Shown one piece after another: positions 1-10,345 of a stretch of 61,019 nt of DNA. A program made the translations under genes and the position numbers. The number at the start of each line of letters is the position of its first letter. Positions within the stretch are counted from its first letter, which is position 1. The DNA is from Pelagibacteraceae bacterium AG-426-G02 (GTDB taxonomy: Bacteria; Pseudomonadota; Alphaproteobacteria; Pelagibacterales; Pelagibacteraceae), in the NCBI GenBank assembly GCA_003213155.1, contig QCNQ01000007.1:1-61019 (forward strand), read 5' to 3'. Below the pieces are notes generated by a model. The model searched no databases, was not told the DNA's origin, and saw only the letters and a program-made list of their open reading frames with translations.

Positions 1-1382
1 GAGTTGATAATAGGAAAGATGATTTTAATGAAATCTATGATGAATTTATCACTCAAAAAGCACAAGAGCAGTCAAGTAGATGCTCTCAATGTGGCGTTCC
101 TTTTTGCCAAGTCCATTGTCCTTTAAGTAACAACATCCCTGATTGGCTTAAATTGACTGCTGAAGGCAGATTGAAGGAAGCTTATGAATTATCTCAAAGC
201 ACAAATAATATGCCTGAGGTTTGTGGCAGAATATGCCCTCAAGACAGACTATGTGAGGGTAATTGTGTTATTGAGCAGTCAGGTCATGGCACTGTAACAA
301 TTGGATCAGTTGAAAAATATATTACTGATAGTGCTTGGGAGAACGGATGGGTAAAGCCTATATCAATCAAACACGAAAAAGACCAAAGTGTTGGAATAAT
401 TGGTGCTGGACCCGCTGGACTGGCAGCTGCTGAACAACTTAGGAAAAATGGATATCAAATTACTATTTATGACAGATATGACAGAGCGGGCGGTTTGTTA
501 ATTTATGGAATTCCAAATTTTAAATTAGAAAAACATGTGGTCGAGAGGAGAACAAAATTGTTGAAAGATGGTGGAATTAAATTTGAACAAAATTTTGAGG
601 TTGGCAAGGATGCAACTTTAGAGCAATTGAGAAAAAAACATGATGCAATTTTAATTGCTACTGGAGTTTATAAACCAAGAGAAATTAATCTACCAGGTAA
701 TGATTTAGATAATATTTTTCCTGCTATGGAGTTTTTAACAGCATCAAATAAAAAGGGGTTGGGAGATAAAGTTGATTTATTCGATAAAGGTATATTAAAC
801 GCTGAGGGTAAAGATGTAGTTGTTATTGGAGGTGGAGATACCGCAATGGATTGTGTTCGAACATCTGTAAGACAAAAAGCTAATTCAGTTAAATGTTTAT
901 ATAGAAGAGATAAAGATAATATGCCTGGATCTGCAAGAGAAGTAGCTAATGCAGAAGAAGAGGGTGTTGAATTTGTTTGGTTGTCTAGTCCAAAAGAATT
1001 TAGAGGAAAAAATAAAATTGAAAAATTAATTGTAGATCAAATTCAACTTGGAGATCCAGATGACTCAGGTAGAAGAAGACCAGAAATTAAACAAGGATCC
1101 GAATTTGAAATTAAAGCAGATATGGTAATAAAAGCCTTAGGATTTGATCCAGAAAACTTGCCATTATTATTTGAGGCACAAGAATTACAAGTTACAAAAT
1201 GGGGAACAATTAAAACAGACTTTGACACTATGGAAACTAATATTAAAGGTGTCTTTGCTGCCGGGGATATTGTAAGAGGTGCATCTTTAGTTGTTTGGGC
1301 AATTAAAGATGGTAGAGATGCTGCTTTATCAATCAAATCTTATCTTGAAAATATCGAATTAAAAAAATCTAAAGTTGCATAA
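1..1382 (+). CDS. gltD: Glutamate synthase small (beta) subunit, 5' end cut off by the window
   Basis: This is the NAD(P)H-binding flavoprotein subunit of glutamate synthase. It passes electrons to the large subunit, which makes glutamate from glutamine and 2-oxoglutarate. The frame is open from base 3, so the true start lies outside the window; the TTG at 153 is internal. Bases 81-119 encode a CxxCx4CxxxC set, and a second cysteine group follows (CGRICPQDRLCEGNC), matching the N-terminal Fe-S domain of the family. Next come an FAD-binding fingerprint (GAGPAGLAAA) and a second Rossmann motif (GGGDTAMD). The stop codon overlaps the gltB start by one base (TAATG), which suggests translational coupling. 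The order gltD then gltB is the reverse of the Escherichia coli order. Confidence 0.96.
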   Translation, partial: VDNRKDDFNEIYDEFITQKAQEQSSRCSQCGVPFCQVHCPLSNNIPDWLKLTAEGRLKEAYELSQSTNNMPEVCGRICPQDRLCEGNCVIEQSGHGTVTIGSVEKYITDSAWENGWVKPISIKHEKDQSVGIIGAGPAGLAAAEQLRKNGYQITIYDRYDRAGGLLIYGIPNFKLEKHVVERRTKLLKDGGIKFEQNFEVGKDATLEQLRKKHDAILIATGVYKPREINLPGNDLDNIFPAMEFLTASNKKGLGDKVDLFDKGILNAEGKDVVVIGGGDTAMDCVRTSVRQKANSVKCLYRRDKDNMPGSAREVANAEEEGVEFVWLSSPKEFRGKNKIEKLIVDQIQLGDPDDSGRRRPEIKQGSEFEIKADMVIKALGFDPENLPLLFEAQELQVTKWGTIKTDFDTMETNIKGVFAAGDIVRGASLVVWAIKDGRDAALSIKSYLENIELKKSKVA

Positions 1383-4300
1383 TGAGCACATATAAAAAAA
1401 ATTTAGAATTACTTACTAAAAACAATGTTTATTCTAAGGAAATGGAACATGATGCATGTGGCGTAGGGTTAATTGCATCAACAGAGGGAAAAAAATCAAG
1501 AGAGGTTGTAGAATATGGAATTGAAGCTTTAAAGGCTGTTTGGCATCGAGGAGCTGTTGATGCTGATGGAAAAACAGGTGATGGAGCAGGAATACATTTA
1601 GAAATTCCCAAAGATTTCTTTGTTGAAAAAATAGAGGTTACAGGTCACACACATGATGGTTCTGATATTTGTGTTGGAATGATTTTTTTACCAAGAAATG
1701 ATTACTCCTCACAAGAAAGCTGTAAAACGATTGTAGAAAGTGAGTTAACTAAAAACGATTTTAGTATCTATGGATGGAGACAGGTGCCTGTTAATCCAAA
1801 AGTTTTAGGAGAAAAAGCTTTTCAAACTATGCCGGAGATAATTCAAGTGCTTTTTAAATCGAATGATAAAAATTTGCTTGATAAAGAGCTTGAAAGAAAA
1901 ATTTATGAAACAAGAAAAAAAATTGAGAATAAAGCATTCAATTTATCATTAAATAATTTTTATATTTGCTCGATAAGTTCTAAGTCAATTATCTATAAGG
2001 GCATGTTTTTAGCTGAGGCTATCTCAGATTTTTTCTTGGATTTAAAAGACGAAAGATTTATTTCAAGATTTGCAATTTTTCATCAGAGATTTTCAACTAA
2101 TACTGCTCCAAGCTGGAGTTTGGCACAACCATTTAGAGCAGTTGCCCATAATGGTGAAATTAATACTTACAAAGGCAATAAAAACTGGATGAGAGTTCAT
2201 GAACAAGAGATGAGTAGCCCTCTTTTTGAAAATGTTGAAAATTTAAAGCCAGTTATACAAAAAGGAGTTTCTGACTCTGCGGCACTAGATAATGTTTTTG
2301 AGTTATTAAATAAATCTGGCCAACCTGCACCTTTGGCAAAATTAATGATGATTCCTGATGCTTGGTCAAAAAGAAATAAAACTCTTCCAAAAAGCCATCA
2401 ACAACTGTTTAATTTTTTAAATAGCACTATGGAACCTTGGGATGGTCCTGCCGCTATTGCTGCAACAGATAATGAATGGGTCATTGCAGCTAATGATCGT
2501 AATGGTTTAAGGCCTTTAAGATACGCAATAACAAAAGATAAGTTTCTCTTTGCTGGATCTGAAACTGGAATGATTGAATTAAATGAAAAAAGAATTTTAT
2601 CAAAAGGAAGACTTGGCCCAGGGGAGATAATTGGTGTTAGAATTGAAAAAGGCAAAGTGTTTACGAATAATCAAATTAAAGACTATTTGGCAAAAGAATA
2701 TAAGCATTTCAATTCTCAGATAATAGATTTAGATGAAAAATTATCTATTTCTAATGAAAAACATAATTTTGATGGTGAAGATCTAAGGAGACGACAACAC
2801 ACTTTTGGAATTAGTTTAGAGGACTTAGAGCTAATTTTACATCCAATGGCTGAAGATGCAAAAGAAGCGACGGGTTCTATGGGTGATGATACACCTTTAG
2901 CAGTTCTATCAGATAAATACAGACCACTTTATCATTTTTTTAGACAAAACTTTAGCCAAGTGACCAATCCACCGATTGACTCTTTAAGAGAAAATAAAGT
3001 TATGAGTTTGAAAACTAGATTTGGTAATCTTGGGAATATTTTAGATTTTGATACTTTAACTAAAGAAAATATTTATGTTTTAAATAGTCCGATATTATCG
3101 AATTCACAATTTAACAAATTTATTAATTTTTTTGGAAAAAACTCTGTCTCTATAGATTGTACTTTCTCAAATGATCAAAGTTTATTTGACTCTATTAAAA
3201 GGATCCAAAAAGAGTCGGAAATTGCCGTTAGACAGGGTGTAACACAATTAGTTTTAAGCGACAAAGCTATTTCAGATACAAGGATGCCTATGCCAATGTT
3301 GTTATGCGTTGGTGCGATTAATACTTTTTTAATTGATAAAAAATTAAGAGGGTATGTTTCAATTAACGTTCAATCTGGCGAAGCTTTGGACACCCATTCT
3401 TTTGCAACATTAATAGGTGTTGGAGCAACAACAGTTAATCCATATATAGCTTTTGATAGTTTATACCAAAGGCATGAGAAAAAGTTATTTGGCCAGTATA
3501 GTTTTGATGAATGTGTTGAAAGATATATCAAATCAGTAAATGCAGGATTATTAAAGATCATGTCAAAAATGGGTATATCTGTTTTAAGTTCGTATCGAGG
3601 TGGATGTAATTTTGAAACTGTTGGTCTAAGCAGATCAATAGTTGATGATTATTTTCCTGGAGTGACTTCAAAAATTTCTGGTATTGGATTGTCAGGAATC
3701 GAGAAAAAAATACGTGCAATACATAAAGAGGCATTTGAAAGCACCGATACAGTTTTACCTATTGGTGGGATTTATAGATACAGGAAAAATGGAGAAACAC
3801 ACCAATATCAGGGCAGATTAATCCACTTATTACAAAGTGCTGTAGGATCAAACTCGTACATAGCTTATAAAAAATATGCTGAGGGAATCTATAACTTGCC
3901 ACCAATTAACTTAAGGGATTTAATAGATTTTAGAAAAAAAAAATTAGGACCATCTATTCAAATTTCTGAGGTTGAACCAATAGAAAAAATATTAAAAAGA
4001 TTTGGTAGTGGAAGTATGTCCCACGGAGCATTGTCTAAGGAGGCACATGAAACATTAGCTATTGGGATGAATAGGATTAAAGGTGCATCCTGTAGTGGAG
4101 AAGGTGGTGAAGATGCAAATAGATTTAAGATTATGGACTCTGGTGATAGTGCAAATTCGAGAGTAAAACAAATTGCGTCAGCAAGATTTGGTGTAACAGT
4201 TAATTATTTAAACAATTGTAATGAAATTGAGATTAAAATTGCTCAAGGTGCAAAACCTGGCGAGGGTGGCCAATTACCAGGATTTAAAGTAACAGATGAG

Positions 4301-5887
4301 ATTGCCAAGCTAAGACATTCAACGCCAGGTGTAACGTTAATCTCCCCACCTCCGCATCATGATATTTATTCAATTGAGGATTTAGCTCAGCTTATTTATG
4401 ATTTAAAACAAATCAATCCTAAGGCAAGAATTGGAGTTAAATTAGTTGCATCTTCTGGTGTTGGGACTATTGCAGCTGGTGTTGCAAAAGCAAAAGCTGA
4501 TATAATTTTAATTTCAGGACATAATGGAGGAACCGGGGCTACACCTCAAACAAGTGTAAAATACGTAGGTATACCTTGGGAGATGGGACTGACGGAGGCC
4601 AATCAAGTTTTAACATTAAATAATCTAAGACATAAAGTTACTTTAAGAACTGATGGGGGTATTAAAACTGGAAGAGATGTTGTTATTGCAGCTATGATGG
4701 GTGCAGAGGAGTATGGTGTAGCAACTACCGCTTTAGTAGCGATGGGTTGTATTATGGTAAGGCAATGTCACTCTAATACTTGTCCTGTAGGAGTATGTAC
4801 ACAGGATAAAAAATTAAGAGAAAAATTTACTGGAACTCCTGATAAAGTTGTAAATTTATTTACATTTATTGCTACAGAGGTGAGAGAAATTTTAGCTTCA
4901 CTTGGTTTTAGATCTTTAAATGAGGTTATCGGTCGAACTGATTTATTAATGCAGGTAAGTAAAGCCTCGCCTAATCTAGATGACTTAGATCTTAATCCAT
5001 TATTTGTCCAAGCAGACCCTGCCAATAATAAGAGATATTGTGTGGTATCAGAAATAAATCAAGTTCCTAATACACTGGATCAAGAAATTTGGCCTCAAAT
5101 AGAAAAGGCTTTAGATAACTCAGAAAAAATAAATAACGAGTTTTTAATTAAAAATACTAATAGAGCTGTAGGCACTAGAATTTCACATCACTTATATAAA
5201 AAATATGGTTATGAAAAATTAGAGGAAAATTTTTTAACTCTAGATTTTAAAGGTTCAGCTGGACAATCGTTTGGTGCATTTACAGCAAAAGGACTTAAAC
5301 TTAATTTAAAAGGCGATGCAAATGATTATGTTGGGAAAGGTTTGTCAGGAGCAACCATTTCAATAAAACTACCTGATGAAAGCAATTTAATTTCTAATGA
5401 GAATACTATTATTGGCAACACAGTTCTTTATGGCGCAACGTCAGGTAAACTTTTTGCAGCTGGTCAAGCTGGAGATAGATTTGCGGTAAGAAATTCTGGT
5501 GCCACAACTGTTATCGAAGGCTGTGATTCAAATGGTTGTGAATATATGACCGGTGGTACAGCAGTAATTCTTGGAGATGTTGGAGATAATTTTGCAGCTG
5601 GCATGACAGGAGGAATGGCTTTTATTTACGATAAATCAAAAGAATTTGAAAAAAAAGTTAATCCGGACTCAGTTGTATGGCAAAATGTTGAAACTGAGTA
5701 TTGGTCAAAATTTTTAAGAGAATTGGTACTCGAACATAGCAATGAAACAGGATCCAGTTTATCAAAAAAAATAATTGATGACTTTGAAAACGAGTTAAAG
5801 AATTTTGTACAGGTTTGTCCAAAAGAAATGTTAGATAAGCTTAAAAATCCAATCTCTACAAAAACAAAAATACAAAAAGTTAGTTAA
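1382..5887 (+). CDS. gltB: Glutamate synthase large (alpha) subunit
   Basis: This 1501-residue protein is full length for the family. It releases ammonia from glutamine in an N-terminal amidotransferase domain, channels it inward, and reductively aminates 2-oxoglutarate at the FMN site. The nucleophile is Cys26 (HDACGVG); the 25 residues before it would be removed as a propeptide in the usual maturation. The FMN-binding synthase domain contains GAKPGEGGQLPG and SGHNGGTGATP. It is followed by the cysteine cluster for the 3Fe-4S centre (CHSNTCPVGVC) and the C-terminal beta-helix domain with repeated Gly-rich turns. The 3' end overlaps the convergent hydrolase gene by 8 bases. Confidence 0.97.
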   Translation: MSTYKKNLELLTKNNVYSKEMEHDACGVGLIASTEGKKSREVVEYGIEALKAVWHRGAVDADGKTGDGAGIHLEIPKDFFVEKIEVTGHTHDGSDICVGMIFLPRNDYSSQESCKTIVESELTKNDFSIYGWRQVPVNPKVLGEKAFQTMPEIIQVLFKSNDKNLLDKELERKIYETRKKIENKAFNLSLNNFYICSISSKSIIYKGMFLAEAISDFFLDLKDERFISRFAIFHQRFSTNTAPSWSLAQPFRAVAHNGEINTYKGNKNWMRVHEQEMSSPLFENVENLKPVIQKGVSDSAALDNVFELLNKSGQPAPLAKLMMIPDAWSKRNKTLPKSHQQLFNFLNSTMEPWDGPAAIAATDNEWVIAANDRNGLRPLRYAITKDKFLFAGSETGMIELNEKRILSKGRLGPGEIIGVRIEKGKVFTNNQIKDYLAKEYKHFNSQIIDLDEKLSISNEKHNFDGEDLRRRQHTFGISLEDLELILHPMAEDAKEATGSMGDDTPLAVLSDKYRPLYHFFRQNFSQVTNPPIDSLRENKVMSLKTRFGNLGNILDFDTLTKENIYVLNSPILSNSQFNKFINFFGKNSVSIDCTFSNDQSLFDSIKRIQKESEIAVRQGVTQLVLSDKAISDTRMPMPMLLCVGAINTFLIDKKLRGYVSINVQSGEALDTHSFATLIGVGATTVNPYIAFDSLYQRHEKKLFGQYSFDECVERYIKSVNAGLLKIMSKMGISVLSSYRGGCNFETVGLSRSIVDDYFPGVTSKISGIGLSGIEKKIRAIHKEAFESTDTVLPIGGIYRYRKNGETHQYQGRLIHLLQSAVGSNSYIAYKKYAEGIYNLPPINLRDLIDFRKKKLGPSIQISEVEPIEKILKRFGSGSMSHGALSKEAHETLAIGMNRIKGASCSGEGGEDANRFKIMDSGDSANSRVKQIASARFGVTVNYLNNCNEIEIKIAQGAKPGEGGQLPGFKVTDEIAKLRHSTPGVTLISPPPHHDIYSIEDLAQLIYDLKQINPKARIGVKLVASSGVGTIAAGVAKAKADIILISGHNGGTGATPQTSVKYVGIPWEMGLTEANQVLTLNNLRHKVTLRTDGGIKTGRDVVIAAMMGAEEYGVATTALVAMGCIMVRQCHSNTCPVGVCTQDKKLREKFTGTPDKVVNLFTFIATEVREILASLGFRSLNEVIGRTDLLMQVSKASPNLDDLDLNPLFVQADPANNKRYCVVSEINQVPNTLDQEIWPQIEKALDNSEKINNEFLIKNTNRAVGTRISHHLYKKYGYEKLEENFLTLDFKGSAGQSFGAFTAKGLKLNLKGDANDYVGKGLSGATISIKLPDESNLISNENTIIGNTVLYGATSGKLFAAGQAGDRFAVRNSGATTVIEGCDSNGCEYMTGGTAVILGDVGDNFAAGMTGGMAFIYDKSKEFEKKVNPDSVVWQNVETEYWSKFLRELVLEHSNETGSSLSKKIIDDFENELKNFVQVCPKEMLDKLKNPISTKTKIQKVS

Positions 5888-6626
5888 TTATTAATTTTAA
5901 CTCTTTTTTCAATATCTTGAGCCATTTTGGGGAAGATAAACTATGATCACCATTTTTTATAACCACTAATTTCTTTTTCTTAGATTGAAATATTTTTAAA
6001 ACTTTTTTTGAGTAAATTACAGGTACAGATTTATCTTTACTCCCGTGAACCATCGTTACATTTATATTTTGACTTATTTTTTTATTTAAAATTTTATTTT
6101 TTCTTCCATCTTTGATTAATTGGTAAGTGATTGGGTATTCATAATCACTATGTTTTAAATTTATGACACCTTTTTTTTTGATTTCAATCTTCATTTTATT
6201 AGAAAATTTATTCCACATTAGTTTATCAAGAAATTCTGGCGCTGAACCTATTCCTAAAAAACCTTTAATTTTGTTTTTGATAAGACTAAACTGGTTTAAA
6301 GCAATCCAAGCCCCCATACTTGATCCGATAAATATAATATCGTTTTTTTTGACAACTTTTTGAATTACTAAAGTAGTATCCCTAGTCCATTTTGAAATAT
6401 TACCATTAATAAATTTTCCTGATGATTTACCATGACCTGAATATTCTAAAGCAAGAAAACCTAATTTATTTTTTTTTGCAAATTTTAAAAATGCTTGAGG
6501 TTTTTTACCTTCCAAATCCGACATAAAACCATGCAAAAAAACAATATAGGTGGCATTTTTTTGATGTAGTTTTAAATATCTTATTTTTCTGGTAGTGGAA
6601 ATTTTTAAGTAATTAAAATTTGTCAT
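5880..6626 (-). CDS. Alpha/beta hydrolase, ABHD10-like serine esterase
   Basis: This 248-residue soluble alpha/beta hydrolase has a complete apparent triad: Ser103 in GSSMG, Asp198 in HGSKD and His228 in NGDHS. The oxyanion-side motif FLHGFMSD and the block EYSGHGKSSG, followed by a conserved Trp, resemble the ABHD10 / palmitoyl-thioesterase-like branch common in alphaproteobacteria. The substrate cannot be read from the sequence; a carboxyl-ester or thioester is likely. No signal peptide is seen. It converges on gltB, and only 42 bases separate its start from the divergent glycosyltransferase. I am sure of the fold and family but not of the reaction. Confidence 0.85.
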   Translation of the reverse strand: MTNFNYLKISTTRKIRYLKLHQKNATYIVFLHGFMSDLEGKKPQAFLKFAKKNKLGFLALEYSGHGKSSGKFINGNISKWTRDTTLVIQKVVKKNDIIFIGSSMGAWIALNQFSLIKNKIKGFLGIGSAPEFLDKLMWNKFSNKMKIEIKKKGVINLKHSDYEYPITYQLIKDGRKNKILNKKISQNINVTMVHGSKDKSVPVIYSKKVLKIFQSKKKKLVVIKNGDHSLSSPKWLKILKKELKLIIN

Positions 6627-6668
6627 AAAAGTTTATTAGTTTTGTCTATTATTATATAATTATTTTAA

Positions 6669-7823
6669 ATGTCATCTAATTTAAATGTTTTGCAAGTAAT
6701 CCCAAAATTAGGTTACGGAGGTGCAGAAACTGGTTGCTATGATATTGCACATTTTTTACCAGAAAATAATTGTAAATCTTACATTGTTACAAGCGGCGGG
6801 GAGCTAACTAAGTTTATTGACAAAAAAAAAGTTAAATTAATAAGGCTTCCTGTCCATAGTAAAAATCCATTATTGATTTTGATAAATTCAATTATTTTAA
6901 TAGCAATAATTTTGATTTTTAACATTTCAATTGTTCACGCGAGAAGTCGAGCACCAGCTTGGTCGTGTTTAATTGCAACAAAATTAACTAGAAGAAAGTT
7001 TGTTACTACATTTCATGGTACTTATAATTTTAGAGGTAGATTAAAAAAATTTTATAATTCAGTAATGGTAAGGTCAGATTTGGTTATAGCAGGATCAAAC
7101 TTTATTTTTACACATATTCAAGAGAATTATCAGGAATTTTTGAATCCTAAAAAAAAATTTTTAGTAATTTTTAGGGGCATAAATGTAGATTATTTTGATC
7201 CAACAACCAAAATTGAAACTGAAGAAAAAAAACTTTTAAATGGGTGGAATATTACTGATGAAAAAAAAATAATTCTTATGCCAGGTCGACTTACGTCATG
7301 GAAGGGTCAAGAATTATTTATTGAGGCAATAAATTTAGTTAAAATTGAATTAGGATACGAAGCATTTCATGTTGTAATATTAGGCAGTGATCAGGGAAGA
7401 GATTCTTATAAAGAAAAACTTATCAAATTAACTGAAAAATATAATCTGACCAATCAAGTAAAATTCATAGACCATTGTAAGGATATGGCTTTAGCTTATA
7501 AAGTTTCTGATATTATAGTTTCAGCATCAATTGAACCTGAAGCTTTTGGAAGAGTTGCGGTAGAGGCACAATCTATGGAAAAAATGATTATTGCTAGTAA
7601 TATTGGAGGATCAAATGAGACAATTTTAAACGATAAAACAGGGTTGTTATTTGAATCTGGTGACGCAGGCTCCTTGAGTAAAAAAATCATTCAAGCAATG
7701 ACGATGGATGAAACTTCCTTAAAATTAATGGGTAAGGAGGGAAGAAAAAACATTATAAAAAAATTTAATGTTGAAAAAATGTGTTTTTCTACTTATTCAG
7801 AGTATAAGAGATTACTAAATTAA
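6669..7823 (+). CDS. Glycosyltransferase family 4 (GT-B fold)
   Basis: This 384-residue protein has the GT4 layout. An N-terminal acceptor domain (VIPKLGYGGAE near the start) contains a hydrophobic stretch around residues 66-87. The C-terminal donor-sugar domain has PGRLTSWKGQELFIEA, and the E-x7-E nucleotide-sugar motif region appears as EPEAFGRVAVEAQ. It probably adds a sugar to a lipid carrier or surface glycan at the inner face of the membrane; donor and acceptor are unknown. Its stop is followed directly by the thrS ATG with no gap, so it probably shares a transcript with the translation genes, to which it has no obvious functional link. Confidence 0.88.
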   Translation: MSSNLNVLQVIPKLGYGGAETGCYDIAHFLPENNCKSYIVTSGGELTKFIDKKKVKLIRLPVHSKNPLLILINSIILIAIILIFNISIVHARSRAPAWSCLIATKLTRRKFVTTFHGTYNFRGRLKKFYNSVMVRSDLVIAGSNFIFTHIQENYQEFLNPKKKFLVIFRGINVDYFDPTTKIETEEKKLLNGWNITDEKKIILMPGRLTSWKGQELFIEAINLVKIELGYEAFHVVILGSDQGRDSYKEKLIKLTEKYNLTNQVKFIDHCKDMALAYKVSDIIVSASIEPEAFGRVAVEAQSMEKMIIASNIGGSNETILNDKTGLLFESGDAGSLSKKIIQAMTMDETSLKLMGKEGRKNIIKKFNVEKMCFSTYSEYKRLLN

Positions 7824-9746
7824 ATGCCCATTATTACTTTACCAGACGGAAACAATTTAGATTTTCCTAAAAAAGTGACAGGCCTAGAGATTGCTGAAAA
7901 AATTAGCAAATCATTAGCAAAACAAGCCTTGATAATGAGTGTGAATGGAGAATTAAAAGATTTATATTTTTTGATTGATAAAGATTGTTCCGTTAAAATT
8001 TTTACAGCAAAAGACCCAGAGGGTTTAGAAGTTATTAGACATGACGCTGCACATATCATGGCTATGGCAGTTCAAGAATTATATCCAGGCACACAAGTTA
8101 CTATTGGACCAGTTATAGAAAATGGATTTTATTATGACTTTGCCAGAAAGGAGCCCTTTACAGATAACGATCTAAAAAAAATTGAAGAAAGGATGTCAGA
8201 AATAATTGACAAAGATTTAAAAACAAGACGAGAAGTATGGGAAAGAGATAAAGCAATTAAGCATTTTAAAAAAATTGGAGAAAAATATAAGGCAGAAATT
8301 ATTGAGAGTATCCCAGAAACTGAAGAACTTTCAGTCTACCATCATGGAGATACTTGGTATGATTTATGTAGAGGACCTCATTTAGTATCATCTAGTAAAA
8401 TTGGCAAAGCCTTTAAGCTTACAAAAGTTTCAGGCGCATATTGGCGAGGTGACTCAAAAAATGAAATGCTTCAAAGGATCTACGGAACAAGTTGGGCCTC
8501 CCAGAAAGATTTAGACGATTATTTAAAAAGAATTAAGGAGGCAGAAAAAAGAGATCATCGTAAATTGGGTAAAGAAATGGATTTGTTTCATTTTAGAGAA
8601 GAAAGTCCGGGATCTGTTTTTTGGCATGAGAAAGGTTGGACGTTATTTCAAAAATTAATTAATTACATGAGAGCTAAACAGGACCGAGCCGGATACAAAG
8701 AGGTGAACACACCAGAGGTATTAGACAGATTATTGTGGGAAAAATCAGGCCATTGGGAAAAATATGGGGAAAACATGTATACCTCAGAAACACCTGATGA
8801 AAAAGTTTTTGCAATTAAACCAATGAATTGCCCTGGACATATACAAGTTTTTAATCAAGGTCTTAAAAGTTATCGAGATTTACCTCTAAGAATTACTGAG
8901 TTTGGAAAAGTTCATAGATATGAACCATCTGGTGCTTTACATGGGTTATTAAGAGTAAGAGCATTCACCCAAGATGATGCTCATATTTTTTGCTCCGAAG
9001 ATCAAATCACAAGTGAATGTTTAAATGTTACAAATTTGATATTAGAAATTTATAAAGATCTAGGTTTCGAAAATGTAATTCTTAAATATGCTGATAGGCC
9101 AGAGGTAAGAGTTGGAGAAGATGAGATCTGGGACAAGGCTGAAGCATCTTTGTTAAAGGCAGTCAAAGCTTCTAAACTTGAGTATAGTATAAATAAAGGT
9201 GAGGGAGCATTTTACGGTCCAAAAATAGAGTTTGTTTTACGAGATGCAATAGGAAGAGATTGGCAATGTGGAACAGTCCAAGTTGATTTAAATTTACCAG
9301 GTAGATTAGATGCATCATATGTAGATAAAGATGGCACTAAGAAAGTTCCTGTTATGTTACATCGTGCATTATTTGGATCACTTGAAAGATTTATAGGTAT
9401 TCTGATTGAAAACTATGCTGGAAAATTTCCATTTTGGATATCTCCATTACAAACAGTTGTTATACCTATTTCTGAAGACTTCGAAGAATACGCAAAAAAA
9501 GTTTCCGATAAGATAATAGAAGCTGGTATTACATCAATGGTTGATTTAAAAAATCATAATTTAAATTATAAAATAAGAGATCATTCATTAGCAAAAATAC
9601 CTCTTTTAATAATTTGTGGTAAAAAAGAAGTTGACAGTAACTCAGTAACCATTAGAAGATTGGATTCAAATAAACAAGAAAATATGGAACTAAACTCATT
9701 TCTAAAAAAATTTTCTGCTTTAAACAAAGCACCTTCAAATATTTAA
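7824..9746 (+). CDS. thrS: Threonyl-tRNA synthetase
   Basis: This 640-residue class II synthetase charges tRNA-Thr. It shows the family order: TGS domain (residues 1-60), the editing domain with HDAAHIMAMA, then the catalytic core. The core has MNCPGH (zinc-ligand Cys), motif 2 (RYEPSGALHGLLRVRAFTQ) and motif 3 near GSLERFIGILIE, and is followed by the C-terminal anticodon-binding domain. The start is fixed by conserved TGS residues right after the Met and by abutment to the upstream stop. It heads the thrS-infC-rpmI-rplT-pheS-pheT order seen in many bacteria. Confidence 0.98.
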   Translation: MPIITLPDGNNLDFPKKVTGLEIAEKISKSLAKQALIMSVNGELKDLYFLIDKDCSVKIFTAKDPEGLEVIRHDAAHIMAMAVQELYPGTQVTIGPVIENGFYYDFARKEPFTDNDLKKIEERMSEIIDKDLKTRREVWERDKAIKHFKKIGEKYKAEIIESIPETEELSVYHHGDTWYDLCRGPHLVSSSKIGKAFKLTKVSGAYWRGDSKNEMLQRIYGTSWASQKDLDDYLKRIKEAEKRDHRKLGKEMDLFHFREESPGSVFWHEKGWTLFQKLINYMRAKQDRAGYKEVNTPEVLDRLLWEKSGHWEKYGENMYTSETPDEKVFAIKPMNCPGHIQVFNQGLKSYRDLPLRITEFGKVHRYEPSGALHGLLRVRAFTQDDAHIFCSEDQITSECLNVTNLILEIYKDLGFENVILKYADRPEVRVGEDEIWDKAEASLLKAVKASKLEYSINKGEGAFYGPKIEFVLRDAIGRDWQCGTVQVDLNLPGRLDASYVDKDGTKKVPVMLHRALFGSLERFIGILIENYAGKFPFWISPLQTVVIPISEDFEEYAKKVSDKIIEAGITSMVDLKNHNLNYKIRDHSLAKIPLLIICGKKEVDSNSVTIRRLDSNKQENMELNSFLKKFSALNKAPSNI

Positions 9747-10292
9747 GTGGCAGATTTTAAACAAAACTATTTTCAAAGAAGAACCAAGGATCGTGGTCCT
9801 CGATCGAATAACAGAATTTCCTCACCTGAAGTTCAAGTTATTGCAAGTGATGGAGAAAACTTAGGTGTTTTAAATACTAATGAGGCAATCTCAATGGCAA
9901 AAAATCAAGGTTTGGATTTAATCGAAATTGCTCCAAATGCCAATCCCCCAGTTTGTAAAATAATGGACATGGGTAAATATAAATATGATGCTCAAAAAAA
10001 AGCAAACCTTGCAAAAAAGAAACAAAAAATAATTGCTTTAAAAGAAATTAAAATGAGACCAGTAACTGAAACGCATGATTATGAGTTTAAGGTAAAAAAT
10101 GCTAAAAAATTTATTGCCAAAGGTGATAAGGTAAAGTTCACCATTAGATTTAAAGGACGTGAACTTCAACACTCTCATTTGGGAAATGAATTGATGGCCA
10201 AAATTAAAGAAGATATGAAAGATATTGGTAAAGTCGAATTGCACCCCAAGTTTGATGGAAAGCAAATGATTATGGTAATTCAACCTTTATAG
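9747..10292 (+). CDS. infC: Translation initiation factor IF-3, GTG start
   Basis: IF-3 (181 residues) binds the 30S subunit, prevents premature 50S joining and monitors the start codon. The N-terminal domain carries RTKDRGPRSNNRIS and DLIEIAPNANPPVCKIMD; the C-terminal domain carries KEIKMRPVTETHDYE. The start must be the GTG at 9747: an in-frame stop (that of thrS) lies immediately before it, and the next in-frame ATG would delete conserved N-terminal residues. The non-ATG start recalls the unusual infC start in E. coli, although GTG is not itself a codon that IF-3 rejects strongly. Confidence 0.97.
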   Translation: MADFKQNYFQRRTKDRGPRSNNRISSPEVQVIASDGENLGVLNTNEAISMAKNQGLDLIEIAPNANPPVCKIMDMGKYKYDAQKKANLAKKKQKIIALKEIKMRPVTETHDYEFKVKNAKKFIAKGDKVKFTIRFKGRELQHSHLGNELMAKIKEDMKDIGKVELHPKFDGKQMIMVIQPL

Positions 10293-10336
10293 GCTTTAAT
10301 ATAGGTTGTAAATTTTCTACATTCTTTGTATAACCT
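10281..10336 (+). promoter_or_regulatory. Candidate switching leader between infC and rpmI
   Basis: Three short segments can pair in two mutually exclusive ways. CAACCT (10281-10286, the last codons of infC) is a perfect complement of AGGTTG (10303-10308). The same segment, extended to AGGTTGTA (10303-10310), pairs with TATAACCT (10329-10336) through 8 bp with one G-U. The second hairpin ends 9 bases before the rpmI start codon and could hide its ribosome-binding region. In other bacteria rpmI-rplT is autoregulated by L20 binding to its leader, so a similar role here is an inference. Only the pairing is seen. Confidence 0.3.
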
Positions 10337-10345
10337 CGTCCAATT

